A stretch of DNA of 64,000 nucleotides from Buxus sempervirens (taxonomy: Eukaryota; Streptophyta; Magnoliopsida; Buxales; Buxaceae), in NCBI GenBank assembly GCA_947561395.2, contig OX387182.1, positions 2,180,001-2,244,000 on the forward strand. Direction: 5' to 3'. How positions within the stretch are numbered: the stretch's first letter is position 1; the number at the start of each line of letters is the position of its first letter. Made by a program: the position numbers and the translations under genes. Of this stretch, positions 22,762-35,290 are shown in pieces. The notes beneath the pieces are model-generated. The model was given only the letters and a program-made list of their open reading frames with translations. It did no database searches and was not told the origin of the DNA.

Positions 22762-25217
22762 TGTACACAACCCAAAATTGCACAATTTTTGATAAATCTT
22801 GGAGAAGAGAAATGTCTTATTGAAATTTTCAATTCTTAGAATTGGCTTTGAGATCCTTAACCCATTTAAGTCCAAATGTAAAACCCCAGGTTTTTAGTAT
22901 TTATAATTGGAGGAAATATTCAGTAAATTTTAATAATTTATTTTGGTGGATTTTCAGGAGTGTGATGCACAAGGGCAATTTGGGAATTCCATAAAAGTTG
23001 GCTTATATAAATTAAGGGTAAGTGAGGTTATGTTATAATTTATATAGTAAATAAATATTTTTCAGAAATTTTATTAAATATATCTAAGTGGTGATGTTAT
23101 TGTGTTTGGTGGCAAATCAGATAATTGATTGGTCATTAGAGCGTTGGTGTAGGGAGTTAGGTGGTGGAGCACCAGAGCGGAACATGAAGAAGAAGTTGGA
23201 GAGTTTTGAGCGCACATATAACTTTGGCTCTCTGTGTGCTCGAATGGCTTCGACTATTCAATTGTCGGAGAAGCCTAAGCAACATGAGCTAGATCTAAGT
23301 GCTTGAGAAAGGATATTTGGATCTTTAGAAGTAAGAGTTGTCAATCTGGTCTGAAGAATTCGATTGAAGAAAGCTCTGTTTCTTTGAGAGGAGTGCGTCT
23401 GATCTGGTTGCTCCTATTCGTCCAATTTCCAGTTCAGTTCAGGTGAGTCTATTTCAGTGTTAGATTTAGGTTAGTTTGGTTCAATTTCATCAAAGTATTA
23501 GCAGATACTTTGGATCAGATATTAAGATATGAGTTCTGGAAATTCTCTGCACATTTTCAATTTTGTCGGAGGATTTTTGGTTGCTGAAATTTCTGATCAG
23601 CATTTGTTTTTCTGTGGAGTTTGATTATCAACAAATTAGGCAAGTACCACCTTCAAAATAGCATGATTTTCGTGTGGTTTGTGATCATCTAGAAATTTAG
23701 ATTTGAATTAAACAAAAGGGCCATGTCCTGTTCATGTGTTGGGTGTCTAATCTCTAAGTGCTATAAATTTTGATTAGATTAAATCCAAGAGGGTTTAGAT
23801 AGGTTATTTGACTGATTTGTAACTTGTTAGCTCTGTGTAAGAGGAAGGAGTTTGGTTCAGATGTGGAGGAATTGATGATAAAGTGATGTGCGGCTAAAAC
23901 TAGAGTTAAGCAATGCTGGGCGCCCGGGATGCCTAGGACTACTGACCTCAAAGAAGTTAGCACTGGTATAAAATTGTAGAGAGGCCTATGGGCGCCAACC
24001 ATTGCTAACCTAGGGAGGTTGGCACCCAGCTCAATTTCAATAGCAAGGTGCAGCTGTTTTAGTAATTGTGAATAAATATAGTTTTAACTTATTAAACCTG
24101 TTTAGATAAGTTCATCTAAGTTCTTTTAGCATCTAAGGTTATTAGATACTTATGGCGGCCAGACTACTCATATGGATTAGGAGAAATATTGGGAGGTATA
24201 ATACTAAAGGCCTGTCATAATTTTCTGCAGCAAGAATTGAAGACTCTTTTAAGTTTATCCTTGTGTCAATTATATTTTATAACCTCACATGAGTTACTCA
24301 AAAATTAAATGTAAAATTCCAGGATTGTTAGTAACCTATGGAGATAAAAATTCGACAATAAGAACTAGGGAATCATGAGTGGAAATCTATATGAGGTTGA
24401 TGTTAGCAAAAGTAAGTCTTGTGATCCAAAGTGGTTATTCAAATTGTCTATTGATCTGAACTTAAGGCACTTGTTGATTTATCTAATTTCTTTTACCACT
24501 TTTGAATTGTCCGAAATTCTATTCTGATCTGAAAAGTATTTGAATTGGCTTCTTAGTTATTGCTGGTTTTCATTTTGGGTAAATTGTAAAGTATTATACC
24601 GATTGTGCCAAATGTTGGGAATTTCCATTGTTTGATGAAATTAGTGGCTATTTGAACTGAAATTGGTATTATTAATTATGTGGCGACACAGAACCAGGTC
24701 TACCCCTCAAAAGCACAAACCCATCCCTAGCTGTCACAAGTTGGTCTTTCAACCTGATAAAATACAGAAAATTTAAAACTTTTTTCCCTGTAAGTGCAAG
24801 TGATAGAACAATTCATGCTTGTGCTTATCAAAAGTATATTTATATAAAAGAAATATAACAAGTCATGTGGACTATAAGTTAATTACAAAATGGTGGGTGA
24901 CTAATCACTCCTCTCAGTTAGAAGGCTTACAATCCAAAAGTATAGCAAAAGGTATGACGAAAGTAAAATCCTAAGGCCTATAGTAGTCTTCCTCTCTGTA
25001 CCCAATAGCTTTCTCCTTGCCTCTATTCCCAGCCTGGTCCTTCACACCGGACATCGACGGATCTGAAAAACAATATAAAACAATTTATGAGACGATTGTC
25101 TCAGTAAGCAACACATGCATGCAAGGGAAAACACAGTTCATGCTGATAATATCCGATGAAACCATGATATACGGGTATTTGAAATCATGGCTAATGTAAT
25201 ATAGTTCAGTGCCATAC

Positions 25218-27701
25218 TGTGAGACATGGAAAAATCAACCTAATGACTTCCTATTATCACACGGGCTCATTAAAAAGGAATCGTCACCATTCTGTTTAGG
25301 TGTGAATGGACACCGAAAATATCAAATCAAATAAAAAAGACAGAAATTAGAGTAAAAATAACTCTAGTTTAAAATACAAAACAAAAACAACCAGAGATGG
25401 GTAAGGGGATTAGGTTATGAATAGGGGAACGTGTTAGGCACCCCTATTCATCCACACAAGATGGTTGCAAGGTATTGTTCATGTTAAAAATAAAGAAGGC
25501 TTGCTTAATAAAAAAAAATCATAAAAGTAACAAAAGTGTATGGTTTTTCATATGAATATCCCGATTAATTCAAAACTTTCAATATGATCATGCCATTCCT
25601 AGGGTTTCATGATTAAAATAAAATTGAGATAAAAACAAAGAAAACCCATCTAAAGTATAACCTAAAAAACTAGCTTTAGGCTAAACCGTTAAAAGGTTGA
25701 AAAACTAGATTGAAATCTCTTGATGAAAACATTGAAGAGTAAAGTTCTTTAAGGTACAGATCTGATCCAGATCTCTCATTAGTTGAGAGATAGAACTCTA
25801 ATCAACCCATGTTGATTAAAAAATGGCAAAAGGGAGAGTTTAGACCATAGGATCTTCTCTCAAAATTGAAAATAAACCAAAAATCACTTTGGGAAGTAAA
25901 AGAATGAATCAAAACCATCTAGGGTACCGATTTGGTTCGGGTTTTTCATTAATTAAGAGAATCTGAGCCAGATTCACCCATATTGATGAAAAAAAATCAA
26001 AATGGGAGAGTTTAGACCATAGGATCCTCTCTCAAAAGTCAAAACAATTCCAAAAATCACCTCATGAAACCCTAGAGATTATTTTAAGGCTATTGATTCC
26101 AGATCTACCATATTGACCATGGCAGATCCAAGATCTTAGCCTAAATGATAAAAAACATCAAAAAACATAAAATGGAGAAAACAATGTGAAAAATCAAAAT
26201 CTAAGAGGAAAATGAGATCTAATGTTATGAACAGCATAGATCCATGGTATTCCTCCATATTTCATCAATAATCAATCACACAACCTAATCAAAATATTAA
26301 AACTACATATTTCTAATATTACAACATATGGGGTCTGCCCTACGGATCCATTCCTGTCCTCCTTTATCCTAGAACTCTCTTCACGTTTTACTGCTAGAGA
26401 GGAGTCTTGAGGTATTTCGAGATAGGTTTGGGGATACAAACACAATCAATGGCCTTATTCTACAAAAAAAAAAAGGAAAAGAACAGACTATAGGGTTCTA
26501 TTCTAACGATCCACCTGTTCCCCTTTCCCCTAGCTCTCTCTTCACATTTTACGGCTAGAGAGGAGTCTTGAGATACTTTGAAATAGGAATAGGTTTTCAA
26601 ACACAAGCAGACCATTATTCTAAAGAAAGGAAGAAGAAGAAACTAACCCTAGAATTTAAGAACAGAAAAGTAAAAGGGTTTAAGGCTTACCTGAGTTTCT
26701 GGGATCAATGAGGCAGAGGTTCCCTTCTTCACTTGGAGCTCTTCAATCTCCTATCTTCTAGCCATTTGCTTGAGGAGAGGCCTCCTATTTATAGGCAAAG
26801 GCTAGGGCAAGAGGAGCCCTAATGGTAGACACAAGGATGTGTCTAGAATCCTCCCACTTAACCCTAAGGTTATTTTCGAGAATTCCCACCTCTTAGATAG
26901 AGGTAAAATAGTAAAAAGGTGAAAACTCTGAGAATTTTCAAATTTTGCAGCAAAACATTAGTATCCGGCAACTCAGGTCGGATACAAACAATAATCTTTG
27001 TATCCGACATTATCTGTCGGATACAAACAAAATAATTTGTATCCAAAAATTATTGTCGGATACACAGGAAAAAGCTTTTATCCGAATTTTAATTTCGGAT
27101 ACAAAGAAAAATGACTCTCTGCACAGTTTCTACATGGCACTGACCCTTACCTGCACAGGCTATACTTATTTACATGTAATATCATTTAAGTAAATGTCCT
27201 CGTATTTTTTAATCTCCATTTACTTAAGATATTACATGTAAATAAGCAAACACCCCCCCCCCCCAATTTGAATCCATTAAAAATAGTTCCAGACCCAAAT
27301 TCCAATAGAATAAAAAGTCAAATTTTCAGTTCAAGGCTAAATTCCAGTTTTTTAGGTCTGCTAAAAAGGTTCAACATGTTAATACCAAGGTATTCGTCAA
27401 GATTTAAAATCTCAAAAAATTCATTTATGCAATAACATTGCTAAAAACCTTATTTCCGGGAAAAATTATCTTGTAATCTTGCTTTAAAAAATATTTTATT
27501 TTCTGGGGTCAAAAGTCAACAAAATTCAACCGGAAAAAGTTTGACTTTGCACCAAAGATTGAATTCAGGCATTTTCCTTTATGGTTTTGGATTCAAATGG
27601 ATTAAGGATCTCAAACCCAATGCTAAGAATTGAAAATTCTGATAAAATATTTTTTTCCTTCAAGGTTTATCAAAAAATCGTGCAATTTTGGGGTGTCTAC
27701 A
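25218..27701 (-). mobile_element. Solo LTR A- (2.48 kb)
   Basis: On the reverse strand it starts TGTAGACACCCCAAAATTGC (27701) and ends ATGTCTCACA (25218). TSD CATAC is exact on both sides (25213-25217, 27702-27706). A TATA box, CTATAAATAGG, lies at about 26784-26795. A four-unit hairpin array (26961-27102) lies upstream of it. The 3' third matches A+ closely in inverted orientation, for example GGTGTCCATTCACA and the duplicated CTAGCTCTCTCTTCACATTTTAC-like blocks. Confidence 0.9.
26961..27102 (-). repeat. Hairpin array, 39-bp period (LTR A-)
   Basis: Four 25-nt hairpins start at 26961, 27000, 27039 and 27078, exactly 39 bp apart. Stem word GTATCCGAC pairs with GTCGGATAC. In the fourth unit the stem is TATCCGAA with TTCGGATA, a change on both arms that keeps pairing. 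Loops are AT-rich and vary. Confidence 0.9.
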
Positions 27702-27813
27702 CATACAATTGGTGCATGCTTATGCATAGGTGTACAGGTCATCAATTTATAACAGTCATGTTCAGCATTCATCATAGTAGATATCACAAGTTTCTAAGCT
27801 TGTGTGGAGGATG

Positions 27814-28230
27814 CTAGTTCACTACCCCCAAATTGAGGTGAACAATGGTCCACTACCCCCAATTGAAGTGAATCACACACACTACCCACCAAAGCTTACT
27901 ATTGTGGAGGGGCTAGTTCACTACCCCCAAATTGAGGTGAACAATGGTTCACTACCCCCAATTGAGGTAAAAAGCACACACTACCCACCAATGCTCATAT
28001 ACTCAGTTGTTCATCATACCAGGTATCTCAAATTCCCAAGCTTTTGTGGGGATGCTAGTTCTCTATCTCCAAGTCAGGGTGAACAATGGTCAACTACCCC
28101 TAACCGAGATGAACCGCATACACAGCCCACCAAGTCTTACTATTGTGGAAGGGGCTAGTCCACTACCCCCACATTGAGGTGAACAATGGCTCACTACCCT
28201 CAATTGAGGTGGACCGCAACACACTACCCA
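27814..28230 (-). repeat. ~100-bp minisatellite in LTR C
   Basis: Units begin CTAGTTCACTACCCCCAAAT and continue with TTGAGGTGAACAATGG; copies start at about 27814, 27911, 28056 and 28156. Spacing varies from about 97 to 145 bp. Confidence 0.8.
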
Positions 28231-28915
28231 CTGATACCAATCATATCACTAGTTCTCAAATAATGGGCCAATGCCCTTCATATCATACAATTCATTACAG
28301 GCCAATGCCCTTCTCATATCTTATCAACAACATAAGGCATGGTAAGTAAATGGGCCAATGCCCTAAATAAATCACATGCTTATAACAAAAATCAAATGTA
28401 ACATGATGTTCATGGTGTTCAATATGCATTTCTTACCTCACTTTGGCAACCTAGGCCTCAATTCTTTTGATACTTGTGCAACTTGGTTTTTGGCTCTTGT
28501 TTTCTATTTCTAAGGGTTATTTGGAAGGTCTTTGAAGTGGTAGAATCAAGTTATCCTACTTCTATAGGAATCTGAGACATAAACTCTCTATAAGACCTTC
28601 TTTGGTAAAACATACCCAAAATCCTTATTATTTGGAATTTGGTGATAAATCCAATTGGAACACTTCCTAGACACCTAACTCTCGCTTATACATAAATTGA
28701 ATTTAAATGAAAACATTTGGTAGTTTGATCTGGGCTAAAAATCTGAAAATTGGGAAAACTGTATAAGGCACTCGAAGGGGCGCTCGAGCCTGCTACTAGC
28801 GATTGCAAAACAGCTCTCGGGTTCCTTTCGTTCAAGCAGATCACTTGAATGGTCGCTTGAGCGGCCATGCTTTAAATCAACTCCTAAAAAGGCCGCCCAT
28901 ACCGCGCTCGAGCGG

Positions 28916-30716
28916 TGTAGACACCCCAAATTGCACCACAAAATGAGAAAATAATTGAAAATATGTAATTGGGATTTGAAACAGGTCAAAAAAGTATAAA
29001 ATTTAATCAAACATGCAATGCCCGCAATTTCTCTACGGGCTGGTCGCGTCCGCAATTCATTTACGGGCATGCGATGCCCGTATTAACTTTACGGGCATCA
29101 CGCGCCCACAATGTATATACGGGCACGGGGTTTTTGTGAGAATTTTATCCCTTCTCGATTTTTGAGCCTTATCTGCACCCAAATCTCTCTCTGAGATATG
29201 CGAATTCTCTGATTTATCTATTCGAATTCTCTTATTTATCCTATTTTGCCATGGATTGGCATTATCCCTATTTTCAATTCAATCTGGAGGATTTTGGTAT
29301 ATCCCTTTGAACCAACCATGCCCCTGGGTTTGCCTATAAAAAGAGGGCATCTCCTCAAGCAAATGACCATTAATTTGAAGTCTAAATAGCTCCAAGTGAA
29401 GAAGGGAACCCCTGCTACTTTGCTTTCAGAAACCAGGTAAGTTTCTTTTCCCTTTTATTTTCTGTTTTCAATTCTAGAGATAGTCGTTTCTTCTCCATTT
29501 CTGTAGAATAAAGGCCTTTTATCTTGTATTCCCAAACCTGCCTCCAAGTACCTCAAGAATCGTCTCTAGCCGTAAAACGCGAAAAAAGAGCTAGGGGAAA
29601 GGGGAACAGATGGATCCCTAGAATAGCACCCCATAATCTGTTGTTCTTATTTTCTGTAGAATAAGGCCATTGATTGTGTTTGTATCTCCAAATTTGTCTC
29701 TAAGTACCTCAAGAATCCTCTCTAGCTGTAAAACGTGAAGAGAGAGCTAGGGGAAAGGGGAACAGGTGGATTTGTAGGATAGGCCCCTATGTGCTATAAT
29801 CTGATATATGTGGTTGCTTTTACTATTTTGTAAAGGTTTTAATTGTTTATTTTGAATCTGGAGGAATCCTATGGACCCATGCTGTTTATAGCATGAAATC
29901 TTTTTTTTCTCCTACAGTTGAGATTTTTCACCACTTTTGCACCTACAGCACTGTTTTCTCGATTTTTGTGATATTAGGCTAAGATCCTGGATCTATCATG
30001 ATCTATATGATAGATCTGGATTCAGAAGCCTGAAAGTAACCTCTAGGGTTTCATGAGGTGGTTTTTGAGTCATTTTTCATTTTTGAGAGAACACCCTACG
30101 GTCCCCTTTTGATGTTCTTCATCAATGTGAGTATTTTTGGTTTTTATTTCTTGATCTAATGTGAAATATGGGCTATATCTATGTCATGGACTGTTCAAGT
30201 TCGATTCTGCAATATTTTATAAAAATAATATTTTTTCTAGATTTTTAGAATTTAACTTGAAGCCAGATTTTTTAAGTTTTCACTTTAGATTTGTTTTCTT
30301 TATCTTGATTTCAGTCAATCATGAAGCCCAAATAAATAGCTCTTGTTTGCATAAGAAGGATCCACATGGAAAAAAGCCATACATTCTTTTATTTTTCTTT
30401 TACTTTTGTTTTGATTAGCAAGCCTTTTTTTCTTTTGAAAAACATGAACAATACCTGGCAACCACTTTGTGTGGATGAATAGGGGTGTCTAACACCTTCC
30501 CCTGTTCATAACCTAATCCCCTTACTCATCTCTGGTTGTTTTTTTTTTGTTTTGTATTTTAAAATAGAGTTATTTTTACTCTAATTTCTGTCTTTTTTTA
30601 TTTGATTTGATGTTTTGGTGTCCATTCACATCTAAACAGAATGGTGGCGACTCTTTGTTCTAATAAATCCCGTGTGATGATTAGGAAGTCATTAAATTGA
30701 TTTTCGATGTCTCACA
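28916..30716 (+). mobile_element. Solo LTR A+ (1.80 kb)
   Basis: Starts TGTAGACACCCCAAATTGCA and ends GATGTCTCACA. TSD AGCGG is exact (28911-28915, 30717-30721). TATA-like CCTATAAAAAGAG lies at 29333. Its 3' two thirds match A- in inverted orientation, but the U3 segment differs and carries another hairpin array (29020-29124). The two inverted LTRs could pair over more than 1 kb. Confidence 0.9.
29020..29124 (+). repeat. Hairpin array, 28-bp period (LTR A+)
   Basis: Four 21-nt hairpins start at 29020, 29048, 29076 and 29104, exactly 28 bp apart. The stems are GCCCG(C/T)A with TACGGGC, with loops such as ATTTCTC and TTAACTT. The same word and period occur in LTR D. Confidence 0.9.
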
Positions 30717-33041
30717 AGCGGTAGTTCAGGCGCTCGGGCTTCTCTACAGTTCGCGAAAATCCGAACTTTGGGGAAATGTTGCTTTTTCTCAAATCTCACT
30801 TATTTTTGATTTTTTTTGGGCTCTAAATTGGTCCTAGCATGTGTGGTTATCTATTTCCTACAAAACCCCCAAAAGAAATCCTTCCTATTTGCACTAATAA
30901 CTGATTTCACATCTCGAACACTAACTACCATATTTACATACAAAAATGGCCAAAAATTGGAAAAAATGTTGGGGTGGTGTTGCTTACCTCTTGCAATCAA
31001 CTAGGCAAACTCCCTAGTTCCTATTGCAAGCCACGAACAGCACTTGAGCTCCTTGGTTGGTCTTCCTCAAGTTTCCAAACTCTCTTTTCACCCAAACGAA
31101 AATCACCACTTAAGTTTTCTTCCTCTCTTCTTGCAAGCAAACTCTTCAAATGGGTTTACAAGTGAATGGAGGTGATGATGGAGAGAAAATGAGGAGAAGA
31201 AGAAGATGAAGATGAAGAATAGAGATGAGAGTGGGAGAGGAGAAGAAAAATGAAGACGAGAAGGAGAGGGGTCGGGTGTTTGGTCGAATGAGGTTTGCTC
31301 TTTTTTTTTTCCTTTTCTTTTTCACTTAAGCAACTCCCACAAAACATCATGATTTTACAACTTTGCCATTCTCTTGTTATTACACACATCAACCAACACT
31401 TAGCCATTTCTCCATCACTAAAATAAATTGTTCAAAACTTAGGAATTTTCCTGATGAAGGCTTAACTTCTCAGGCTTGGACTTAGCCAATTGACTGGTTT
31501 CAAGGCTAGGCTCCTCCGGCTTCACATACACAACACATTCACTGATTAGGGTGTGCTAATGGTATGGAAATCCGGGGTTTCACAAATTATAAATTAGCTT
31601 CACTTATTATAAGCATGGATTTATGCTAAATTTGCACAATATATGATAAGTTTACCAAAGCACTAAGGGCATGACTTAGTGTGAATCCACAGTCTAGTTG
31701 TAAGTGGAATTTGTACATTTTGTTTGGATTTAAGTCCAGGGTCCCTTCATGCATTTCCTCCATGATGGAAAGGCCTTCCATGAAAGAAGTGCTGCAGTAA
31801 CTCCGTTTCCACCATGGTGGTGAGGTCTCTTGAGTATTTTCCACCATGAGGGTGATGATTTGGATCTTCGAGCTGTTGCAACTATTTTGACTAGATTGTT
31901 TGGAACTCTAGCGCTTAGCCACACAAAATAGACAAACTACATGAGTCCCACTATCTATGTTATTTTTCGAATCTGATTTTGATATCGAATGTAATTGTCG
32001 AGATTAGTCAGATTAACCGTAAACTTAATTGATTATAACTTATGCATGATTTAGAACTACTATAACTGTGTTTCTGTGCATGCATTGCTACTTGCTGAGA
32101 TATTCGAATATCACTTGTTTTGCTTTTGTTTTCAAATCTCGATGAGGACGACACCTTGGGGGCTAATATTCGGGCTAACTATCCGGAGTATCGTGAGGAG
32201 GATTACTTTGCTGAGTACAGGCTTATTTTTAGTTGTCTGGTTATTTTGATATCGTTAGTGTAATTCATGGATGTTGTTAATTCAGTTGGATGGTGACTAG
32301 GAATTAGTGAACTTTTATATCATGTAATTGAATTTTCTTGATCATATATTTCATGTTTCTTATACTCTATTAGATCCTGTGACTTTAAGTTAACACCTTT
32401 GGGTATGAGTTACGATTATTCCACATAACCTAGATCCGAGGCGTTACACCAAAACCACAAAGGAAAAAAGCCAAAATTCAATCTTTTACGCAAAGTCAAA
32501 CTTTACCAGTTGAATTTTGTTGACTTTTTACCCAGAAAATGAAATATTTTTTAAGACAAGATTTCTTGATAATTTTTCCTGGTAATCAAGTTTTTAGCAA
32601 TGTTGTTGCATAAATGAATTTTTTTTAGCCTTTAAATCTTGATAAATACCTTAGTATTAACATGTTGAATTTTTTTATTGGACTTGAAAAACCGAAATTT
32701 AGCCTTGAACTAAAACGTTGACCTTTTATTCATTTGGAATTTGAGTCTGGAACTATTTTTAGTGGATTCAAAGGGAGGTTGTTTGCTTATTTACATGTAA
32801 TATCTTAAGTAAATAGAGATTAAAAAATACAAGGACATTTACTTAAATGAAATTATATGTAAATAAGTATTGCCTATGCAGGTAAGGGTCAACGCTATGC
32901 ACTGAAAACTCTGTTCAGTCAAACTAAATTTCATGTGTAACCAAAATTCAATTTCAGTCATGAGTGCTATACGTATGAACAAAATTAAATTTTGGTCATG
33001 AAGAGTTTTATACATGGCCAAAATTAAATTTCAACCATGAG

Positions 33042-35290
33042 TGTTAAACCCTGAGGGGGTCAAAATTTTATACAACTGAGCTTGCTGGAATCGGAGTCCG
33101 GATGAGAAAGTTATGAGATGATCAAACTTTTGGGGAAGCGAAAATTGACTTTTTGCTCGACCCCAATTCGATTGCCCAATTTGATCCCATTGGATAGAGG
33201 ATTTTAAGCTAATTCCAACAACATTAAGTTTGCTGAAATCGGACATTAGACGGAGAAGTTATGGGCAGTTGAAGTTTCAAGAAAACTGCCTGTGTGGCAA
33301 AAACAGCAGCAAAAAGCAGAATAAATGGATAAAATAAATGTTTAATAAAAATATCTTAATATTTTTATAAAAATCTAAGATTTTTAGAATAAAATAATCA
33401 GAAAATTAGATGAGAATCTTCAAAAAAAATCAAATTTAATAAAACATTTCAAATCCGGCATTTAAAAAACGTGCGCAAACCGCACTTTTTCTAAACCGCA
33501 CTTCAAATGCAGTTCTGATCTTCTAGAAGGTGGACGCGTGTCCTGTATGGCGACAGCTGGCAGATTCGCGCAGATTCACACGTTTTTAATGCCAACCGCA
33601 CTTGAAGTGCGATTTTCGCATTTTTAGTGTAATTTGACAAGAACCAAGTGCGATTCCAACAAATTTTGCCTATAAATAGGGGGCCAGCCCCCCATTTGAG
33701 CAAGCTGGCCCCCCAAGCCTTACCCCCTCTCCTTCCTTGCCTTCTCTACGTCCTAACCCTGCCAAAACCCAGCTAGCCCAGAAATATTCCCATTTTGCCC
33801 TTATATCACATCCTTTTACCCTTACCCTCCACCCTTCTAATCCAAAGGTGAGGAAACCTCTTTTCAAGTCCATTTTTGGAAATCAACGGAAGTGCGGAAG
33901 CGCTGCCAAAAGCACTCGGAGAACCTCCACATCTCAGAATAAGGTAGTAACAGCAAGGTGAACTTTTCTTTTGTTCTGCATTTGACATATATAAGAATTC
34001 CTTCATTCTGAGCAAGTTTTCTTTTGAAAGTATTCCTCTTATATTTTAACTTGTTTGTTCCCTTGTACATGATGTGAGAACCCTCGGTAAGAAGGGGATC
34101 TCCATGCAAAAAAGACGCGAGGAGGGAGGTCTCGTATTAAGGAAAAGGGTCTCATTTGGACAACTCTGAACTAACCTTTTTTTATTATTCATTCTATTTT
34201 AAAAGAGGGGTTTGTCCTCTTGTTATTGCATCTCATGTACCCCTAATCAACTCACCACTCTTTCCTTTCTGCGCACGCTCTCGGAGGATTCGAATGGATA
34301 TTGATAAGTAAAGATTCGTCCTATTTGCGGAACATTAAGAAAAAGTTCAATTGAAAGCTAAGGGGAAGCATTATCATCACAATAGAAGTACCTAAAACCC
34401 CCAACAGGAGTCGACGAACACCCCAAGGAGCGGACGAACCTGATTCAGTGGCTGCGGCGGCGTTTTTTGGGAAATCGAGCCGAAACCGCACTTATAGTGC
34501 GATTCAGGCATGACCGCATTTTATTTGCGGTCAGGATTGAACTGCTTTTGATCTGCGGCCTGGTTCAAACAGCACTGTAAGTGCAGTCAGATCTGTAAAT
34601 AAATAATAATAATAAAGCTGATTTTTCGACCTGGTTGGACCCAATCCGACCCGTTTGAACTTGACCCGACCAATTGGGCTTCTTGGAATTTTCCAGGCCC
34701 ATTTTTGTGACAGTGGGCCCACCAAGGCTTCGTGGGCCCTCCAATGGGGCCCACATCCAAGGCCCTAAAAACTTCGACTCACTAATTTTGTAAATATTCA
34801 ATCAATACTTAAACCAAATAGTCAAAATCCAATAAGGGTTATCCAATAACCCGAATTGGGCCTTGGGCATGACTTAAGCCCAACCTGGATTCCATTGGGC
34901 CCTCCAACGGGGCCCATACCAGACCCACTTCATTAATTGATAAAAAGATAAAATCAAATAAAAAGGAGACCCACACCTTCAGTGGTCCCCACTCAAACCA
35001 AATAAGTGTGCATGTTGGCCTAGGAATTGGGTGAGAACTAAGTTGACTCAAACCAAGGAAACCCATGGGACCCATCAATCAACGGGGCGGACTAGGGTAT
35101 CTTCGGACTTCCCTAGACGTAACCGAGAACATGCTCAAATCTCTAATAAGCTGCAGACCAGAATAATTAGGCCCGAATAGGTGCCCCTTTGTGTCTACCT
35201 ACACCTCTAAGGCAGTGGCGACTCCAAACAGTCCCGAGGCGCGCATTATTTTGCATGCACCTCGCATGCAACTAGAATCAGGTACGCACA
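33042..35290 (+). mobile_element. LTR D'' (2.25 kb, diverged copy of LTR D)
   Basis: Matches solo LTR D (50961-53446) in inverted orientation from AAACCCTGAGGGG to its 3' end GGTACGCACA. The 5' end has a deletion after TGTTA. The TATA box is TATAAATAGG at 33671. Hairpins lie at 33495-33614 and 34484-34588. Flanks ATGAG and AGTAG do not match well, so either a boundary is wrong or this is the 3' half of a mosaic LTR that starts at 22762. Confidence 0.75.
34484..34588 (+). repeat. Hairpin array, 28-bp period (LTR D'', downstream set)
   Basis: Units start at 34484, 34512, 34540 and 34568, 28 bp apart. Stems include CCGCACT with AGTGCG, GACCGCA with TGCGGTC, and GCACT with AGTGC. The homologous block in LTR D is at about 51740-51860 with CCGTA and related stems. 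Confidence 0.85.

Larger units (their letters stand above)
24679..31584 (-). mobile_element. Solo LTR C, interrupted by LTRs A- and A+
   Basis: Read on the reverse strand it starts TGTGAAACCCCGGATTTCC (31584 downward) and ends at 24679 with CTGTGTCGCCACA. Both flanks are AATTA (24674-24678 and 31585-31589). Without nested elements it is about 2.61 kb. It contains a ~100-bp minisatellite (27814-28230), words like CAATGCCC repeated at 28262-28370, and palindromic CTCGAG-type hairpins at 28770-28915. No internal domain is present. Confidence 0.82.
22877..32448 (+). mobile_element. Solo LTR B, interrupted by LTR C
   Basis: Starts TGTAAAACCCCAGG and ends GATCCGAGGCGTTACA, flanked on both sides by CCAAA (22872-22876 and 32449-32453). 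Removing the nested LTR C leaves about 2.66 kb (22877-24678 plus 31590-32448). No gag or pol frame is present, so it is a solo LTR. Outside the CCAAA copies, LTR A'' continues in register. The ends resemble Ty3-type chromovirus LTRs, but the clade is inference. Confidence 0.85.
22762..33041 (+). mobile_element. LTR A'' (5' part of a long LTR), split by nested LTRs
   Basis: Starts TGTACACAACCCAAAATTGC. Its own sequence is 22762-22871 and 32454 to about 33041; the rest is nested insertions. It is colinear with the 5' part of solo LTR A- read in reverse (from 27701 down to about 27110), for example TTGCTTATTTACATGTAATA and TTCAACATGTT-type words. At about 33041 the match passes to LTR D'' sequence, and no 3' end of type A is seen. 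The candidate TSD CATTA (22757-22761) has no partner at 35291. It may be a deletion remnant or a mosaic LTR. Confidence 0.65.

Noticed and set aside
26945..27193. 82-aa frame with repeated SDTN/SDTK-like words
   Set aside because: It is just the translation of the 39-bp hairpin array in LTR A-.
27802..28349. Repetitive open frames rich in HYPQIEVNN
   Set aside because: Translation of the minisatellite in LTR C.
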